From assembly GCA_023268965.1 (NCBI GenBank), contig JALRJE010000010.1:1-43848 (forward strand): a DNA stretch of 43,848 nucleotides, read 5' to 3'. Both the position numbers and the translations under genes were made by a program. Source of the DNA: Crocinitomicaceae bacterium. GTDB lineage: Bacteria; Bacteroidota; Bacteroidia; Flavobacteriales_D; Crocinitomicaceae. Under the pieces are notes generated by a model. It was given only the letters and a program-made list of their open reading frames with translations. It ran no database searches and had not been told where the DNA came from. How positions within the stretch are numbered: the stretch's first letter is position 1; the number at the start of each line of letters is the position of its first letter. Below are positions 23,059 through 32,168 of this stretch, in pieces.

Positions 23059-24290
23059 TGAAGGCCTACCAACCCATCTGTGAAGTGCTAGCCAATGGCA
23101 CACGTCTTGTATATTTAAAGGTTCCGAGCCAAGTAGCACACCTCGGCTTTTTCTTTGCTGCAGGTTCACGCCACGAGGGGCCAAATCAAATTGGTTTGGC
23201 GCATTTTTTAGAACATTGTTTGTTCAAAGGAACGCAAAAGCGAAACGCACTTCACATCTTATCTAGGATTGACGCGGTTGGTGGAGAACTTAACGCTTAT
23301 ACCGCTAAAGAGGAAATGTGCTTATATGCCTCTTTTTCTAAAGAACATACCCAAAGAGCTATAGATTTACTTTCAGATATTTCCATCAATTCCACGTTTC
23401 CAGAAAAGGAAATCGAGAAAGAGAAGGAGGTTATTCTCGATGAAATCAACTCATATCTAGATTCTCCATCCGATAAAATATTTGATGATTTTGACGCCAA
23501 ACTCTTTGAAAATCATCCACTAGGTCAAAATATACTGGGCACCAAAGAGAGTGTTTCTTCATTTACGCAACAAGACCTTCAGCAGTATGTTCAACAATAT
23601 TTTACGGCTGATAACCTCGTTGTTTCATTTGTAGGTAATGTTCCGCTTGCAAGGCTTAAGGCAGCACTAGAGGCAGCACTTTCGCAAATGCCACTGACAG
23701 CCGCGCGCTCGGTACCTCAGCCATTTACCTTTACAACGCCCTTCAACGAAGTGGTAAAGGAGGCCAACTACCAAGCTCATGCTGTTTTGGGTGGTTTGGC
23801 ACCAAGTTACCACGATGACGAGCGCGTTGCCATGTCGTTGCTCATCAATATTTTGGGTGGACCTGCCCTCAATTCCCGACTTAATTTATCTGTCAGGGAA
23901 CGCTATGGATATGCCTATACTATAGAAGCAAATTACCATACTTTTGCCGATACTGGTTATTGGCAAATTTACTTTGGATCAGAGCCCAAGAATGTGAATA
24001 AAACCCTCGCTTTAATAGATAAAGAACTTGACAAGTTAAGAGAAAAAACCCTGAGCGCGAGTCAATTGTTGCAAGCAAAACGTCAATATAAGGGGCATTT
24101 AGCGTTGGGTATGGACGTCAATTCAGGTCTGATGCAAGGCCTGGGTAAAAGCATGTTGGCGTTTGGACAAATTGATACGATCGCTGAGATGCATCAGGCT
24201 ATCGACAAAATCACCTCACAGGAAATCCAGGCACTTGCGCAAAAACACCTTCGAAAAGAGGTCTTTTCTTCATTAATCTTCGACGTTTAA
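23058..24290 (+). CDS. M16 family zinc peptidase (processing-peptidase type)
   Basis: This 410-residue protein has the inverted zinc motif HFLEH (His 49, Glu 52, His 53), with the third ligand Glu near 129 in EKEVILDEINSY. The second half (about 220-410) is the inactive M16 repeat, including GYAYTIEANYHTFADTGYWQIYFG. No signal peptide is visible, so it may be cytoplasmic, although Bacteroidota M16 proteases are often envelope-associated. The size fits the single-chain bacterial peptidases related to mitochondrial processing peptidase (PqqL/YmxG group). Its stop overlaps that of convergent yggS by four bases (TTAA). Confidence 0.9.
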   Translation: MKAYQPICEVLANGTRLVYLKVPSQVAHLGFFFAAGSRHEGPNQIGLAHFLEHCLFKGTQKRNALHILSRIDAVGGELNAYTAKEEMCLYASFSKEHTQRAIDLLSDISINSTFPEKEIEKEKEVILDEINSYLDSPSDKIFDDFDAKLFENHPLGQNILGTKESVSSFTQQDLQQYVQQYFTADNLVVSFVGNVPLARLKAALEAALSQMPLTAARSVPQPFTFTTPFNEVVKEANYQAHAVLGGLAPSYHDDERVAMSLLINILGGPALNSRLNLSVRERYGYAYTIEANYHTFADTGYWQIYFGSEPKNVNKTLALIDKELDKLREKTLSASQLLQAKRQYKGHLALGMDVNSGLMQGLGKSMLAFGQIDTIAEMHQAIDKITSQEIQALAQKHLRKEVFSSLIFDV

Positions 24291-24946
24291 CGCCCCCCAA
24301 AGATTTTACTCCCAACCCTTACCATCGTGCTGCCATTTGCGATAGCCAATTGGTAATCTCCACTCATGCCCATGGATATTTCCTTGAAGGCATCTTGCTT
24401 GGGGAAATATTTAGTTTGGAGTTCATCGAAAATTTGCTTTAGGTTGCGAAATTCACTCGCAACTTGCTTTTCATTAGAGGTATTACTGGCCATACCCATG
24501 ACTCCACATACCCTGACGTGCTTGAGTTGTTGAAACTCGATTGAATTGAGTATTTCTTGGGCTTCAGAGATATCAAGACCAAATTTGGTATCTTCCTGAG
24601 CGATATAAAACTGCAGTAAGATATCCTGGATTCTATTTACTTTTTTAGCTTGTTTATTAATTTCGATCAGAAGTTTTAAGGAGTCTACACCATGAATGAG
24701 GTGCACAAAACCAGCCATATACTTCACCTTATTGGTTTGGAGGTGTCCAATTAAATGCCAATGGATGTCATTGGGGAGTAGCTGTGCTTTTTCTACCATT
24801 TCTTGAACTTTATTCTCACCGAAGTGCCTTTGCCCTGCATCGTATGCAGCCTGAAGATCGGCGATTGGTTTGGTTTTGGAAACGGCGATGAGCACGACGT
24901 GCTCAGGAAGCTGCGCTTGTACTTGCTTGAGTTGTGTTTGGATCAT
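24287..24946 (-). CDS. YggS/PROSC-family PLP homeostasis protein
   Basis: This 219-residue single-domain protein folds like the barrel of alanine racemase, binds PLP and helps keep vitamin B6 and amino-acid pools balanced. The PLP lysine is in AVSKTKP (Lys about 24). Family blocks FGENKVQEM, HWHLIGHLQTNKVKYM, VCGVMGMAS and SMGMSGDYQLAIANGSTMVR (phosphate-binding serine/glycines) are all present. The ATG at 24946 overlaps the stop of the DUF1015 gene (ATGA). Longer starts fall inside that gene. It faces pdxH, which makes its ligand. Confidence 0.93.
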   Translation of the reverse strand: MIQTQLKQVQAQLPEHVVLIAVSKTKPIADLQAAYDAGQRHFGENKVQEMVEKAQLLPNDIHWHLIGHLQTNKVKYMAGFVHLIHGVDSLKLLIEINKQAKKVNRIQDILLQFYIAQEDTKFGLDISEAQEILNSIEFQQLKHVRVCGVMGMASNTSNEKQVASEFRNLKQIFDELQTKYFPKQDAFKEISMGMSGDYQLAIANGSTMVRVGSKIFGGR

Positions 24947-26178
24947 GTAGTTAGCGAATAGATGGTGAGCCCACTTCGGAGTTTGGGTTCTACCCAAGTT
25001 GATTTTGGCGGCATATTCATACCTGCATCGGCCACTTTTTTGATGTCGGAGATACGCGCTGGATGCAATAAGAAGGCAACTTCAAATTCTTTTGTATCGA
25101 TGTATTCGATAATTTTTTCGATGGGTTCAATACCGGGCAAGAACTCGAGCTGCTCGGTTGTTTTGAGATCAGTTATGCCAAAAATTGGTTTAAGGATGAG
25201 ATCAGACAAGATAAAAGCATCGAGTTGTTCAACAGGATCTTGGTCATTAATAAAATGCAAATTAGGTCTAAATTTAAGCCAAGTACTATCCATGTAGATA
25301 TGAATGTCGTGTTTTTTTTCTGGTAGCGAGGCAGACGCCATGGTTTCAACGGTGCCTTCATTGGATAAAATGGCAATGAGACCTTTGAGGTCTAGCCCGT
25401 TGGTCGATCTGAGTAAGCGGTGAAAAGCAGCAATTTGCACGTCGTTTTCATCTACTAAATAGCCAAGAAAGAAATTAGCAGCTGTTGGATAGCTTTCTCC
25501 TTTTTCTCGCAATTGTTGTGTGTAACGAGCCGAAGATGCACAGCGGTGATGGCCGTCAGCAATATACAATGCAGGCACTTTTTCAAAAGCAGAACAGATG
25601 TATGCAGCGTCTGTTGGGTTGAGTACCCATACTTCATGCGTAATGCGGTCAGTTGTGGTGAATTCATATTCTGGCCTCGTTAAAAGATAGGTATCGAGTA
25701 TAGCCTGAATGGGCTTCTGACCTTCATAGGTGAGCAATACAGGTTCCGCATTGAAACCAACAACATCTAGATAACTGGTAAAAATATCTTCCCTGGCAGT
25801 AAGGGTTTGCTCGTGTTTTTTAATTTTCCCGGTGAGGTAATCATCTACACTCACCCCTGCAAAAAAACCGGAGACTACAAAGCCGTCTTTTGATTGTCGG
25901 TATATATAAAGGTGGGATTGTTCATCAGTGACGAGAATACCTGCTGCTTTGAATTGTTCAAATTTTTGTTTGACCTGAAAAAAACGTGCTCTTGAATTTG
26001 GTTTGGTTTTGATTTGAGCTCCAAATTCAGGGTTGATGATATGCAGAAATGTATATGGATTGTCTTCAAGTTTAGCTTTGAGTACGTTTTTCTTGTAGGA
26101 ATAATAAGGGCGTGTCGCAACCAAATGTACTTTGCTGCGAACCGGCCGTATTGCTTCAAAAGCCCTAATATGTGCCAT
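24943..26178 (-). CDS. DUF1015 family protein
   Basis: This 411-residue protein starts MAHIRAFEAIRPV, close to the DUF1015 N-terminal consensus (F-x-A-x-RP). It contains NPEFGAQIK, YIYRQS, FVVSGFFAGVSVDDY, the ADGHHRCASSARY block (about residue 211) and FFLGYLVDENDVQIAAFHRLL. The histidines and arginine of the DGHHR block look catalytic or ligand-binding. Relatives include the archaeal free-serine kinase SerK group, and many Bacteroidota copies lie beside serine biosynthesis genes; here it is coupled to yggS instead. No signal peptide. The function in this organism is unproven. Confidence 0.85.
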   Translation of the reverse strand: MAHIRAFEAIRPVRSKVHLVATRPYYSYKKNVLKAKLEDNPYTFLHIINPEFGAQIKTKPNSRARFFQVKQKFEQFKAAGILVTDEQSHLYIYRQSKDGFVVSGFFAGVSVDDYLTGKIKKHEQTLTAREDIFTSYLDVVGFNAEPVLLTYEGQKPIQAILDTYLLTRPEYEFTTTDRITHEVWVLNPTDAAYICSAFEKVPALYIADGHHRCASSARYTQQLREKGESYPTAANFFLGYLVDENDVQIAAFHRLLRSTNGLDLKGLIAILSNEGTVETMASASLPEKKHDIHIYMDSTWLKFRPNLHFINDQDPVEQLDAFILSDLILKPIFGITDLKTTEQLEFLPGIEPIEKIIEYIDTKEFEVAFLLHPARISDIKKVADAGMNMPPKSTWVEPKLRSGLTIYSLTT

Positions 26179-26181
26179 TAC

Positions 26182-28518
26182 TTAGAATTTGTAGCTGATG
26201 CCTAAACTTGGTAGAACTGGGAATTGATATATGATTTCGTTGGTCACGCGGTTCACATAAAATATGTTGTTGCGGTTGTAGACATTGGTGATTCCGAAGA
26301 CAATTTCTAAATCATTTTTATCCTTGGTAATGATGCTGTGTTTTACGGTAATATCTAAGCGATGGTAATAGGGTAAGCGCTGAGAATTGAAGCTACCAAG
26401 CATTGTAGCCACATTATTCGGATTGTTGGTAACGTAATCAGTGGTGAGCCCTTCGCCAAAGTTTTCAAGCTGATAGTAACCAGCTGTTGGCGTAAATGGC
26501 AAGCCAGAGCCTAAATTCCAGCGGACATTCAGCTCGGTTTTCTTTTCTTTTCCAAAGGCATAGGATCCGACAAGGTTGACATTGTGGCGGCGGTCAAATA
26601 CGGGGAAGTAGGTATCGAATCCGTCCCAACGGGTATTGTAACCAAAAGAATAAACTGCCCACAGAAAAATGCGGTCTTTGGCATACTTGATAAGGGCATC
26701 AACTCCATAAGATTGTCCAGATTCAATAATGAAGTCTTTTTTGAAAACATCGTCGATGAGCTCAAATTGAGCGATGTCCGTGTATAGTTTATTTTGATTG
26801 ATATTGCTCAGTTGGTCAAAATATTTGTAATAAGCTTCTATGTTGATATTCCAATATTTATTGAGGTCGTATTCAAACCCTGCAATTGCATGCCATGCGT
26901 ATTGTAAACCATTTTTAATTGCTGATACTTGTTGGAATTCATTGATAAACTGGTCCTGAACATTGGTTGGTGCAGATAAAAGACCGTTGAATAAATTCAC
27001 AACATCTTTATCAGAAGATGCAGAAGTAAAGTTTTGAGAAAAACGCCCACCCGAGAATTTGAAGCGAAGATTGTCAGTAGCATTGTATTTGGCACCAAAG
27101 CGTGGCTCTATAGATACGGTATTGAGGGATGCGTACAATTGCATCCGTAAACCACCTTGATACACCCAACGAGGCAGCACCAAGCGGTAGTTAATGTACG
27201 TACCAATTTCTGTAGTAAAATTGCTGGCTTCAATCTTTCTTTGTAGTTCATTAAAAGTGATAAATTGTGTATTGAAACCACTTAGGTTGAAACCATAGTT
27301 GAGCTCGCTTTCATTTTTTTGAAAAAAGGTAAAGTCAAAACCCATGTCAAAGCCACCTATTTTTGAATAGCGCGGTTCTTGACCAATTTCTGCAAAGGTG
27401 GTTTCGTAGTTGCTGCCATTGACATGGCCACGGATAAAAATAGGTGAGCTACTGGGCACGAGCGTAAAATTGAGCCCGCCTCCTGCTGCGTTCCAGTCGA
27501 GGTCCGCGACGTTGTAATGGACAGAATCTTGATTAGAAAAACCAAAAACACTTACTTTAGAACCGCCTTCTCCGTTGAAAGTGACTTTGCCGTATAAATC
27601 TGTAAAATTAAAAGGAAGGCCATTGCCATCATTGATTGTCGGGTACAGTGCCTTACTCGTGTAATCTAAGAGGGAGTGCTTAGCCGTGAGCATATAGGAG
27701 CCCGAAGACAAGCCGTCCTTGCTTTTTGGACCAAGGGGCCCCTCCAAAACAGCCTTACTCATGAACGGTGATGCGGAGATCTTACCTGCAAACTTGCTGC
27801 GGTTACCATCTCGGTAGGTGATGTCCATGATAGAAGAGATCCTTCCTCCGTATTTAGATTCAAAACCGCCTGTATAGATATCTACTGATTTAACGAGTTC
27901 GGTTTCAAAAATGGAATAAAAACCGATGGAGTGAAAAGGATTGTAGATGGTCATGCCATCTAGTAAGGTTTTATTTTGGATAGGTGTACCACCGCGCACG
28001 TACAATTGCCCGCCTTGGTCACCAGTGGTAATAACCCCTGGCGTAACACTCAAGGCACCTACAATGTCGCTTTCTGCACCATACATAGGGATACGCTCTA
28101 CAGCTTGTTTGTCCATTTTTGTTTCAGACATGCCAATTTGCTGTTTTTTAGCCTTTGCCTCATTGCTCACCCGAACATCTTGCACATTGAGCGTATTTGG
28201 ATTTAAATACCAGGAGCCAACGTCGTATATTTTTTTATTGGGCGTCATTTCCACTGAGATGAATGTACGTTCGTACTTGGCTTTTTCGATTTTTAGAATA
28301 TAATTACCATAGGCTAATTTTGGAATAGAAAAGAACCCTGCAATGTTAGAGTAGGCAACGGCTACGGGTGTGCTGTCGGCTTTTAGTACTTTGATGCGTT
28401 CATCGGAAATTGGCTCTCCGTTAGAAGCATCGTGTAGAAAGCCACGAATGGTGTAGTCTTGGGCAGCTAAAGTATTGCAAACCAGAAGGAGCAACGAGAG
28501 GAGTATACGTTTAAGCAT
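26182..28518 (-). CDS. TonB-dependent outer-membrane receptor with carboxypeptidase-like N-domain
   Basis: The 778 residues begin with a signal peptide (LLSLLLLVCNTLAAQ). A carboxypeptidase regulatory-like beta domain follows (about 20-110: YTIRGFLHDASNGEPISDER...). The plug domain is next (about 125-235: ADIVGALSVTPGVITTGD-type segment, LYVRGGTPIQNKTLLDGMTI), and the rest is a beta-barrel ending in an aromatic residue (LGISYKF). It imports a ligand across the outer membrane using TonB energy. No SusD partner is beside it, so it is not a classical polysaccharide-utilisation pair. The ligand is unknown. A TATCTTCG element lies at 28538-28545. Confidence 0.92.
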   Translation of the reverse strand: MLKRILLSLLLLVCNTLAAQDYTIRGFLHDASNGEPISDERIKVLKADSTPVAVAYSNIAGFFSIPKLAYGNYILKIEKAKYERTFISVEMTPNKKIYDVGSWYLNPNTLNVQDVRVSNEAKAKKQQIGMSETKMDKQAVERIPMYGAESDIVGALSVTPGVITTGDQGGQLYVRGGTPIQNKTLLDGMTIYNPFHSIGFYSIFETELVKSVDIYTGGFESKYGGRISSIMDITYRDGNRSKFAGKISASPFMSKAVLEGPLGPKSKDGLSSGSYMLTAKHSLLDYTSKALYPTINDGNGLPFNFTDLYGKVTFNGEGGSKVSVFGFSNQDSVHYNVADLDWNAAGGGLNFTLVPSSSPIFIRGHVNGSNYETTFAEIGQEPRYSKIGGFDMGFDFTFFQKNESELNYGFNLSGFNTQFITFNELQRKIEASNFTTEIGTYINYRLVLPRWVYQGGLRMQLYASLNTVSIEPRFGAKYNATDNLRFKFSGGRFSQNFTSASSDKDVVNLFNGLLSAPTNVQDQFINEFQQVSAIKNGLQYAWHAIAGFEYDLNKYWNINIEAYYKYFDQLSNINQNKLYTDIAQFELIDDVFKKDFIIESGQSYGVDALIKYAKDRIFLWAVYSFGYNTRWDGFDTYFPVFDRRHNVNLVGSYAFGKEKKTELNVRWNLGSGLPFTPTAGYYQLENFGEGLTTDYVTNNPNNVATMLGSFNSQRLPYYHRLDITVKHSIITKDKNDLEIVFGITNVYNRNNIFYVNRVTNEIIYQFPVLPSLGISYKF

Positions 28519-28537
28519 TGATTCAAATAAGAGTTCT

Positions 28538-28545
28538 CGAAGATA
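28538..28545 (-). promoter_or_regulatory. Possible -7 element for the TonB-dependent receptor gene
   Basis: The minus strand reads TATCTTCG, one base from TAnnTTTG, 19 bases before the ATG at 28518. The same octamer occurs before the acyltransferase at 35572. The -33 element is not clear. Confidence 0.4.
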
Positions 28546-28560
28546 AGGAATTGTTTTGAT

Positions 28561-30087
28561 TTAATGGCCGCGGTCCAAATTCCGATACTGAATGGCCTCA
28601 CTAATATGAGCTGTTGCAATTTGTGTGGCACCGTCAAGGTCGGCGATTGTTCTGGCCACTTTTAAAATACGCTCGTATGCGCGTGCCGATAAGCCTAATT
28701 TTTTCATGGCAATTTGTAGTATGTTTTGCCCATCAGTACAGAGTTTACAGTATTGTTCCACCTCGCGCCGGCTCATTTGAGCATTGGCATGGGTACCGCT
28801 TTGTGCAGCGTACCTTTCTTGCTGAATTTTTCGGGCTGCTAAAATACGCAGCCTAATTTCCTGACTGCACTCTGCTGTGCTGCGTTCGTTGAGTTCGGTG
28901 TATTTAACTGGGCTCACTTCAATATGCATATCGATGCGGTCGAGTAATGGTCCAGAAACGCGCTGGAGATAGCGCTGCACAGCATTGGGATGGCAGCCGC
29001 ATGCCTTTTCAGGATGGTTTAGAAACCCGCACGGGCAGGGGTTCATGGCCGCAACTAACATAAAATTAGCAGGATAATCTATCGAAAATCTGGCCCTTGA
29101 GATATTCACGGAACGGTCTTCTAAGGGTTGTCTTAAGACTTCTAATACATGCCTTTTATACTCCGGGAGTTCATCTAAAAATAAAACCCCGTTGTGGGCC
29201 AGAGAAATTTCTCCGGGTTGCGGATAACTACCTCCGCCGATAAGGCCGATATCTGAAATGGTATGATGGGGTTTTCGGAACGGCCGGTGCGTTACAATTC
29301 CAGTACTGCGTTTTTTACCAGCAACACTATGAATTTTTGTGGTTTCTAGCGCTTCGTTTAAGGACATTGGTGGCAAAATAGATGGCAGCCTTTTGGCTAG
29401 CATGGATTTGCCAGCGCCGGGTGGCCCAACCAAAATAAGATTATGTGCGCCTGCTGCCGCAATTTCAAAGGCACGCTTGACGTGTAATTGGCCTTTTACC
29501 TCGGCGAAGTCTAATGCCGTTTGGGTAGCGAGTTGTTCGAATTCTTCGGGCTTGATCGTTGGGGTTTTTTGAAGCGATCCTTTGCCATTTAGTAAGTCAA
29601 TGACCTCTTGTATATTTTGAACGCCAAATATGTCTAAACCGTCAACTATTGCGGCCTCTGCGGCGTTTTCTATTGGAACAATAAGACCTTTGAAACCTTC
29701 AGCTTTGGCTTGTAAGGCAATAGCTAAAATTCCTTTGGTGCGTTGAATGCTGCCATCGAGAGAGAGCTCACCGAGCAACAGCAGTTCTGCGAGGCGCGTA
29801 TCTTTAACTTGTTTGGTAACGGCAAGAATTCCAATGGCAATGGGAAGGTCAAAAACAGAGCCTTCTTTGCGGATATCGGCAGGTGAAAGGTTGATCGTGA
29901 CTTCCTTTCCAGGGAAATGGAGTTTGTTGTTGCGAAAAGCGGCTTTAATGCGCTGGTGGCTTTCGCGTACGGCAACGTCCGGAAGCCCAACTAAATGAAA
30001 ATTAATACCGATATCGATATTGACCTCGACCTGAATGGTGGTGGCACTGATGCCAAAAACGGCGCTAGAGTAAGTTTTGATGAACAT
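28561..30087 (-). CDS. YifB/ComM family Mg-chelatase-like AAA+ ATPase
   Basis: From ATG 30087 the protein has 508 residues. The N-terminal Lon-protease-like domain (about 1-165) starts MFIKTYSSAVFGI and includes GLPDVAVRESHQRIKAA. The AAA+ domain has Walker A GPPGAGKS (about 221-228), FLDELPEYKRHVLEVLRQP (Walker B), and NPCPCGFLNHPEKACGCHP, the cysteine-rich segment typical of the family. The C-terminal Mg_chelatase_C region ends in SARAYERILKVARTIADLDG. ComM promotes branch migration during natural transformation; in this organism that role is inferred by homology. Confidence 0.92.
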   Translation of the reverse strand: MFIKTYSSAVFGISATTIQVEVNIDIGINFHLVGLPDVAVRESHQRIKAAFRNNKLHFPGKEVTINLSPADIRKEGSVFDLPIAIGILAVTKQVKDTRLAELLLLGELSLDGSIQRTKGILAIALQAKAEGFKGLIVPIENAAEAAIVDGLDIFGVQNIQEVIDLLNGKGSLQKTPTIKPEEFEQLATQTALDFAEVKGQLHVKRAFEIAAAGAHNLILVGPPGAGKSMLAKRLPSILPPMSLNEALETTKIHSVAGKKRSTGIVTHRPFRKPHHTISDIGLIGGGSYPQPGEISLAHNGVLFLDELPEYKRHVLEVLRQPLEDRSVNISRARFSIDYPANFMLVAAMNPCPCGFLNHPEKACGCHPNAVQRYLQRVSGPLLDRIDMHIEVSPVKYTELNERSTAECSQEIRLRILAARKIQQERYAAQSGTHANAQMSRREVEQYCKLCTDGQNILQIAMKKLGLSARAYERILKVARTIADLDGATQIATAHISEAIQYRNLDRGH

Positions 30088-30178
30088 AATGAACCTTGAT
30101 TTTTTCAAAGTTCATCAGAACCGCGCTGCGTTGCTTCAGTAGATCTACGGAGTCTGGTGCTTTTTGGAAATTAAATGT

Positions 30179-30889
30179 CTATTCTATCAGTAATTTCTGA
30201 CTCATTCCGTTGTCAATTGTGAATAAGTAGCATCCTTTGGGTAGCCGTTCGAGGTCAATTTTCATTTCGATGGCATGTACTTCGGTGGAGAAAACCAGTT
30301 GGCCATAGACATTATAAAACCGAAGTGTTTTTTCCAATTGAAGGGGCTTCAAGCTAAACACGCCGTTACTCGGATTTGGATAAACAAGAATTGGGTTAGT
30401 GGCCATTGCCTGCACTTTACTCGTGATGCATTCGCCAGGATAAAATGAACTGACGCCATAATAACTGGTGGCGATATATGAATTTTGATAAGTGATGGAA
30501 TCGCAGCCGCAAACGGGGTCAATGACGTCTGGGCACAACACTTGAAGGTCGATCAATGCTGAATCAATGCAACTTAAAATGACAACGGTGTCTTGAAGAC
30601 AAGCGCTATTGCAAGCATCTAATGAACCAAAAAATGAACTCGTGTAATCAATGCCGTCACTACCAATCCAGCCACAACCTGAAAGCACTACGCAGCCTGA
30701 ATCTGTGAGTGCCCAACCAAGTGCCATAGAACAAACGCCGAAGTCAACACCAAAGGGAATGGCTTCACAGGTATCGTTGAAGTCTTTGTCATTGGGCCAA
30801 GCAGGGGTTCCTTTAATTGGCCAATCCTGGGCATTATAAAAAGTAGGAAATAGCAGAAATAAAATGAGAAATAGAAAAAATTTAGTCAT
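30179..30889 (-). CDS. Secreted cysteine-rich protein with Kunitz-like and Kazal-like modules and a T9SS sorting domain
   Basis: From ATG 30889 the protein has 236 residues. The first ~20 form a signal peptide (FLFLILFLLFPTFYNAQ). Next comes a six-cysteine segment (DTCEA...FGVCSMALGW... GCVVLSGCGW...DACNSAC), whose last spacing C-x3-C and SGCGW near the fourth Cys recall a Kunitz/BPTI fold. A second module has CPDVIDPVCGCDSITYQNS and YPGEC, close to the Kazal consensus CP-PVCG-D-TY-N-G-C, but with Tyr where Kazal has its central Cys. The C-terminal ~75 residues (VYPNPSNGVFSL...YNVYGQLVF...GCYLFTIDNG) are a type IX secretion sorting domain. It may be a secreted protease inhibitor. The Kunitz assignment is tentative. 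Confidence 0.7.
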   Translation of the reverse strand: MTKFFLFLILFLLFPTFYNAQDWPIKGTPAWPNDKDFNDTCEAIPFGVDFGVCSMALGWALTDSGCVVLSGCGWIGSDGIDYTSSFFGSLDACNSACLQDTVVILSCIDSALIDLQVLCPDVIDPVCGCDSITYQNSYIATSYYGVSSFYPGECITSKVQAMATNPILVYPNPSNGVFSLKPLQLEKTLRFYNVYGQLVFSTEVHAIEMKIDLERLPKGCYLFTIDNGMSQKLLIE

Positions 30890-30940
30890 GTAAAATTTTT
30901 TGTTTCGCAATATTTTTGATCTAACCTTCAAGTTTTCAAT

Positions 30941-32155
30941 TCAATGTAGATGGCCCATTATTTTTTCAACTGAAGCAATGACCGCTTTAATAACGGTTTG
31001 TACTTGTTCATCATGGAGATCATAATATACAGGTAACGAAATTTCAGTGGAGTAGTGAGTGTAGGCCCGTGGGAAATCAGTCATTTTGTAGCCTAAATTT
31101 TGATAGGCAGTGAGCAGGGGCAAGGGCTGAAAATGGACATTTACCGCAACGTCGTGTTCAAAAATCTCTTGAATAATCGCATCGCGTTGTGCTTCAGTAC
31201 AATCGTGAATACGCAGTTGATAAAGGTGGTAAGAACTTTGCTTTTGTTCGGTTTGATAAATTGGCGTTATTGCCCATGCGAATGGGTCAAATGCTTTATC
31301 GTAGGTGGCAAAAATAACCTTGCGTCGGTCTAAATTTTCTTGGTAGCGCTCCAGTTCAATTAAGCCGATAGCTGCCTGAATATCAGTCATGTTGCATTTG
31401 TAACCTGGTTCTAAAACATCGTAGCGCCAAGCGCCTTTTTGGGTTTTTGCCAAGGCATCTTTAGATTGGCCATGTAATATTTTGATGTTAAAAGTTTTGT
31501 AGATTTCTTCGTGGTCAAAATTGTCCGGAAGATTGAAACTTATTGCGCCTCCTTCTGCGGTGGTGAGGTTTTTTACGGCATGAAAAGAAAAAACGGTAAT
31601 GTCGGCAATACTACCTATGCGTTTGTTATTGTATGAAGCACCAAAACTATGTGCGGCATCAGCTGCAATTAAAATGCGTCCAAGTTGCACCTGTTCAGCA
31701 GAATTGGGTTCAAACAAGTGCTTTTTCTCTTCAATGAGTTGATAAAGCGCCGTGTAATCGCAGGGGAACCCACCAAGGTCTACGGGCATAATTACTTTGG
31801 TCTTATTTGTAATTTTTGCTGCAACAGCATTAATTGAAAGATTAAAATCTGCGGCATTGATCTCTACAAAAACTGGAGTTGCTCCAGTATGAATGACGAC
31901 GTTAGCACTCGCACAATAGGTATAGACCGGAATAATGACCTCATCGCCGGGCCCAACTCCCCACCAGCGCAGCAATACTTCCATGCCGGTTGTCCAAGAA
32001 CTAACAGCAATAGTTGTTTTGGCGCCACAATAGGCACTAATTTCTTTCTCAAACTGTTTGGTACGTGGCCCAGTAGTGATCCAACCGCTTTTCAAAGCTG
32101 CGGTAACTTCGTCGATGACAGCTTGATCAATTCTAGGAGGTGAAAATGGGATCAT
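30941..32155 (-). CDS. DegT/DnrJ/EryC1/StrS family PLP aminotransferase
   Basis: This 404-residue enzyme probably transfers an amino group to a keto-sugar nucleotide for surface glycans. The PLP lysine is in FHAVKNLTTAEGG (Lys 195). DAAHSFGA (about 166-173) supports the cofactor ring, and SGWITTGP and TYCASANVVIHTGATP are sugar-aminotransferase blocks. It is the distal gene of the leftward glycan operon, 13 bases after the GT2 stop. The sugar made (for example a 4-amino-4,6-dideoxyhexose) cannot be told from sequence alone. Confidence 0.9.
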   Translation of the reverse strand: MIPFSPPRIDQAVIDEVTAALKSGWITTGPRTKQFEKEISAYCGAKTTIAVSSWTTGMEVLLRWWGVGPGDEVIIPVYTYCASANVVIHTGATPVFVEINAADFNLSINAVAAKITNKTKVIMPVDLGGFPCDYTALYQLIEEKKHLFEPNSAEQVQLGRILIAADAAHSFGASYNNKRIGSIADITVFSFHAVKNLTTAEGGAISFNLPDNFDHEEIYKTFNIKILHGQSKDALAKTQKGAWRYDVLEPGYKCNMTDIQAAIGLIELERYQENLDRRKVIFATYDKAFDPFAWAITPIYQTEQKQSSYHLYQLRIHDCTEAQRDAIIQEIFEHDVAVNVHFQPLPLLTAYQNLGYKMTDFPRAYTHYSTEISLPVYYDLHDEQVQTVIKAVIASVEKIMGHLH

Positions 32156-32168
32156 TTAGATAAGATTG

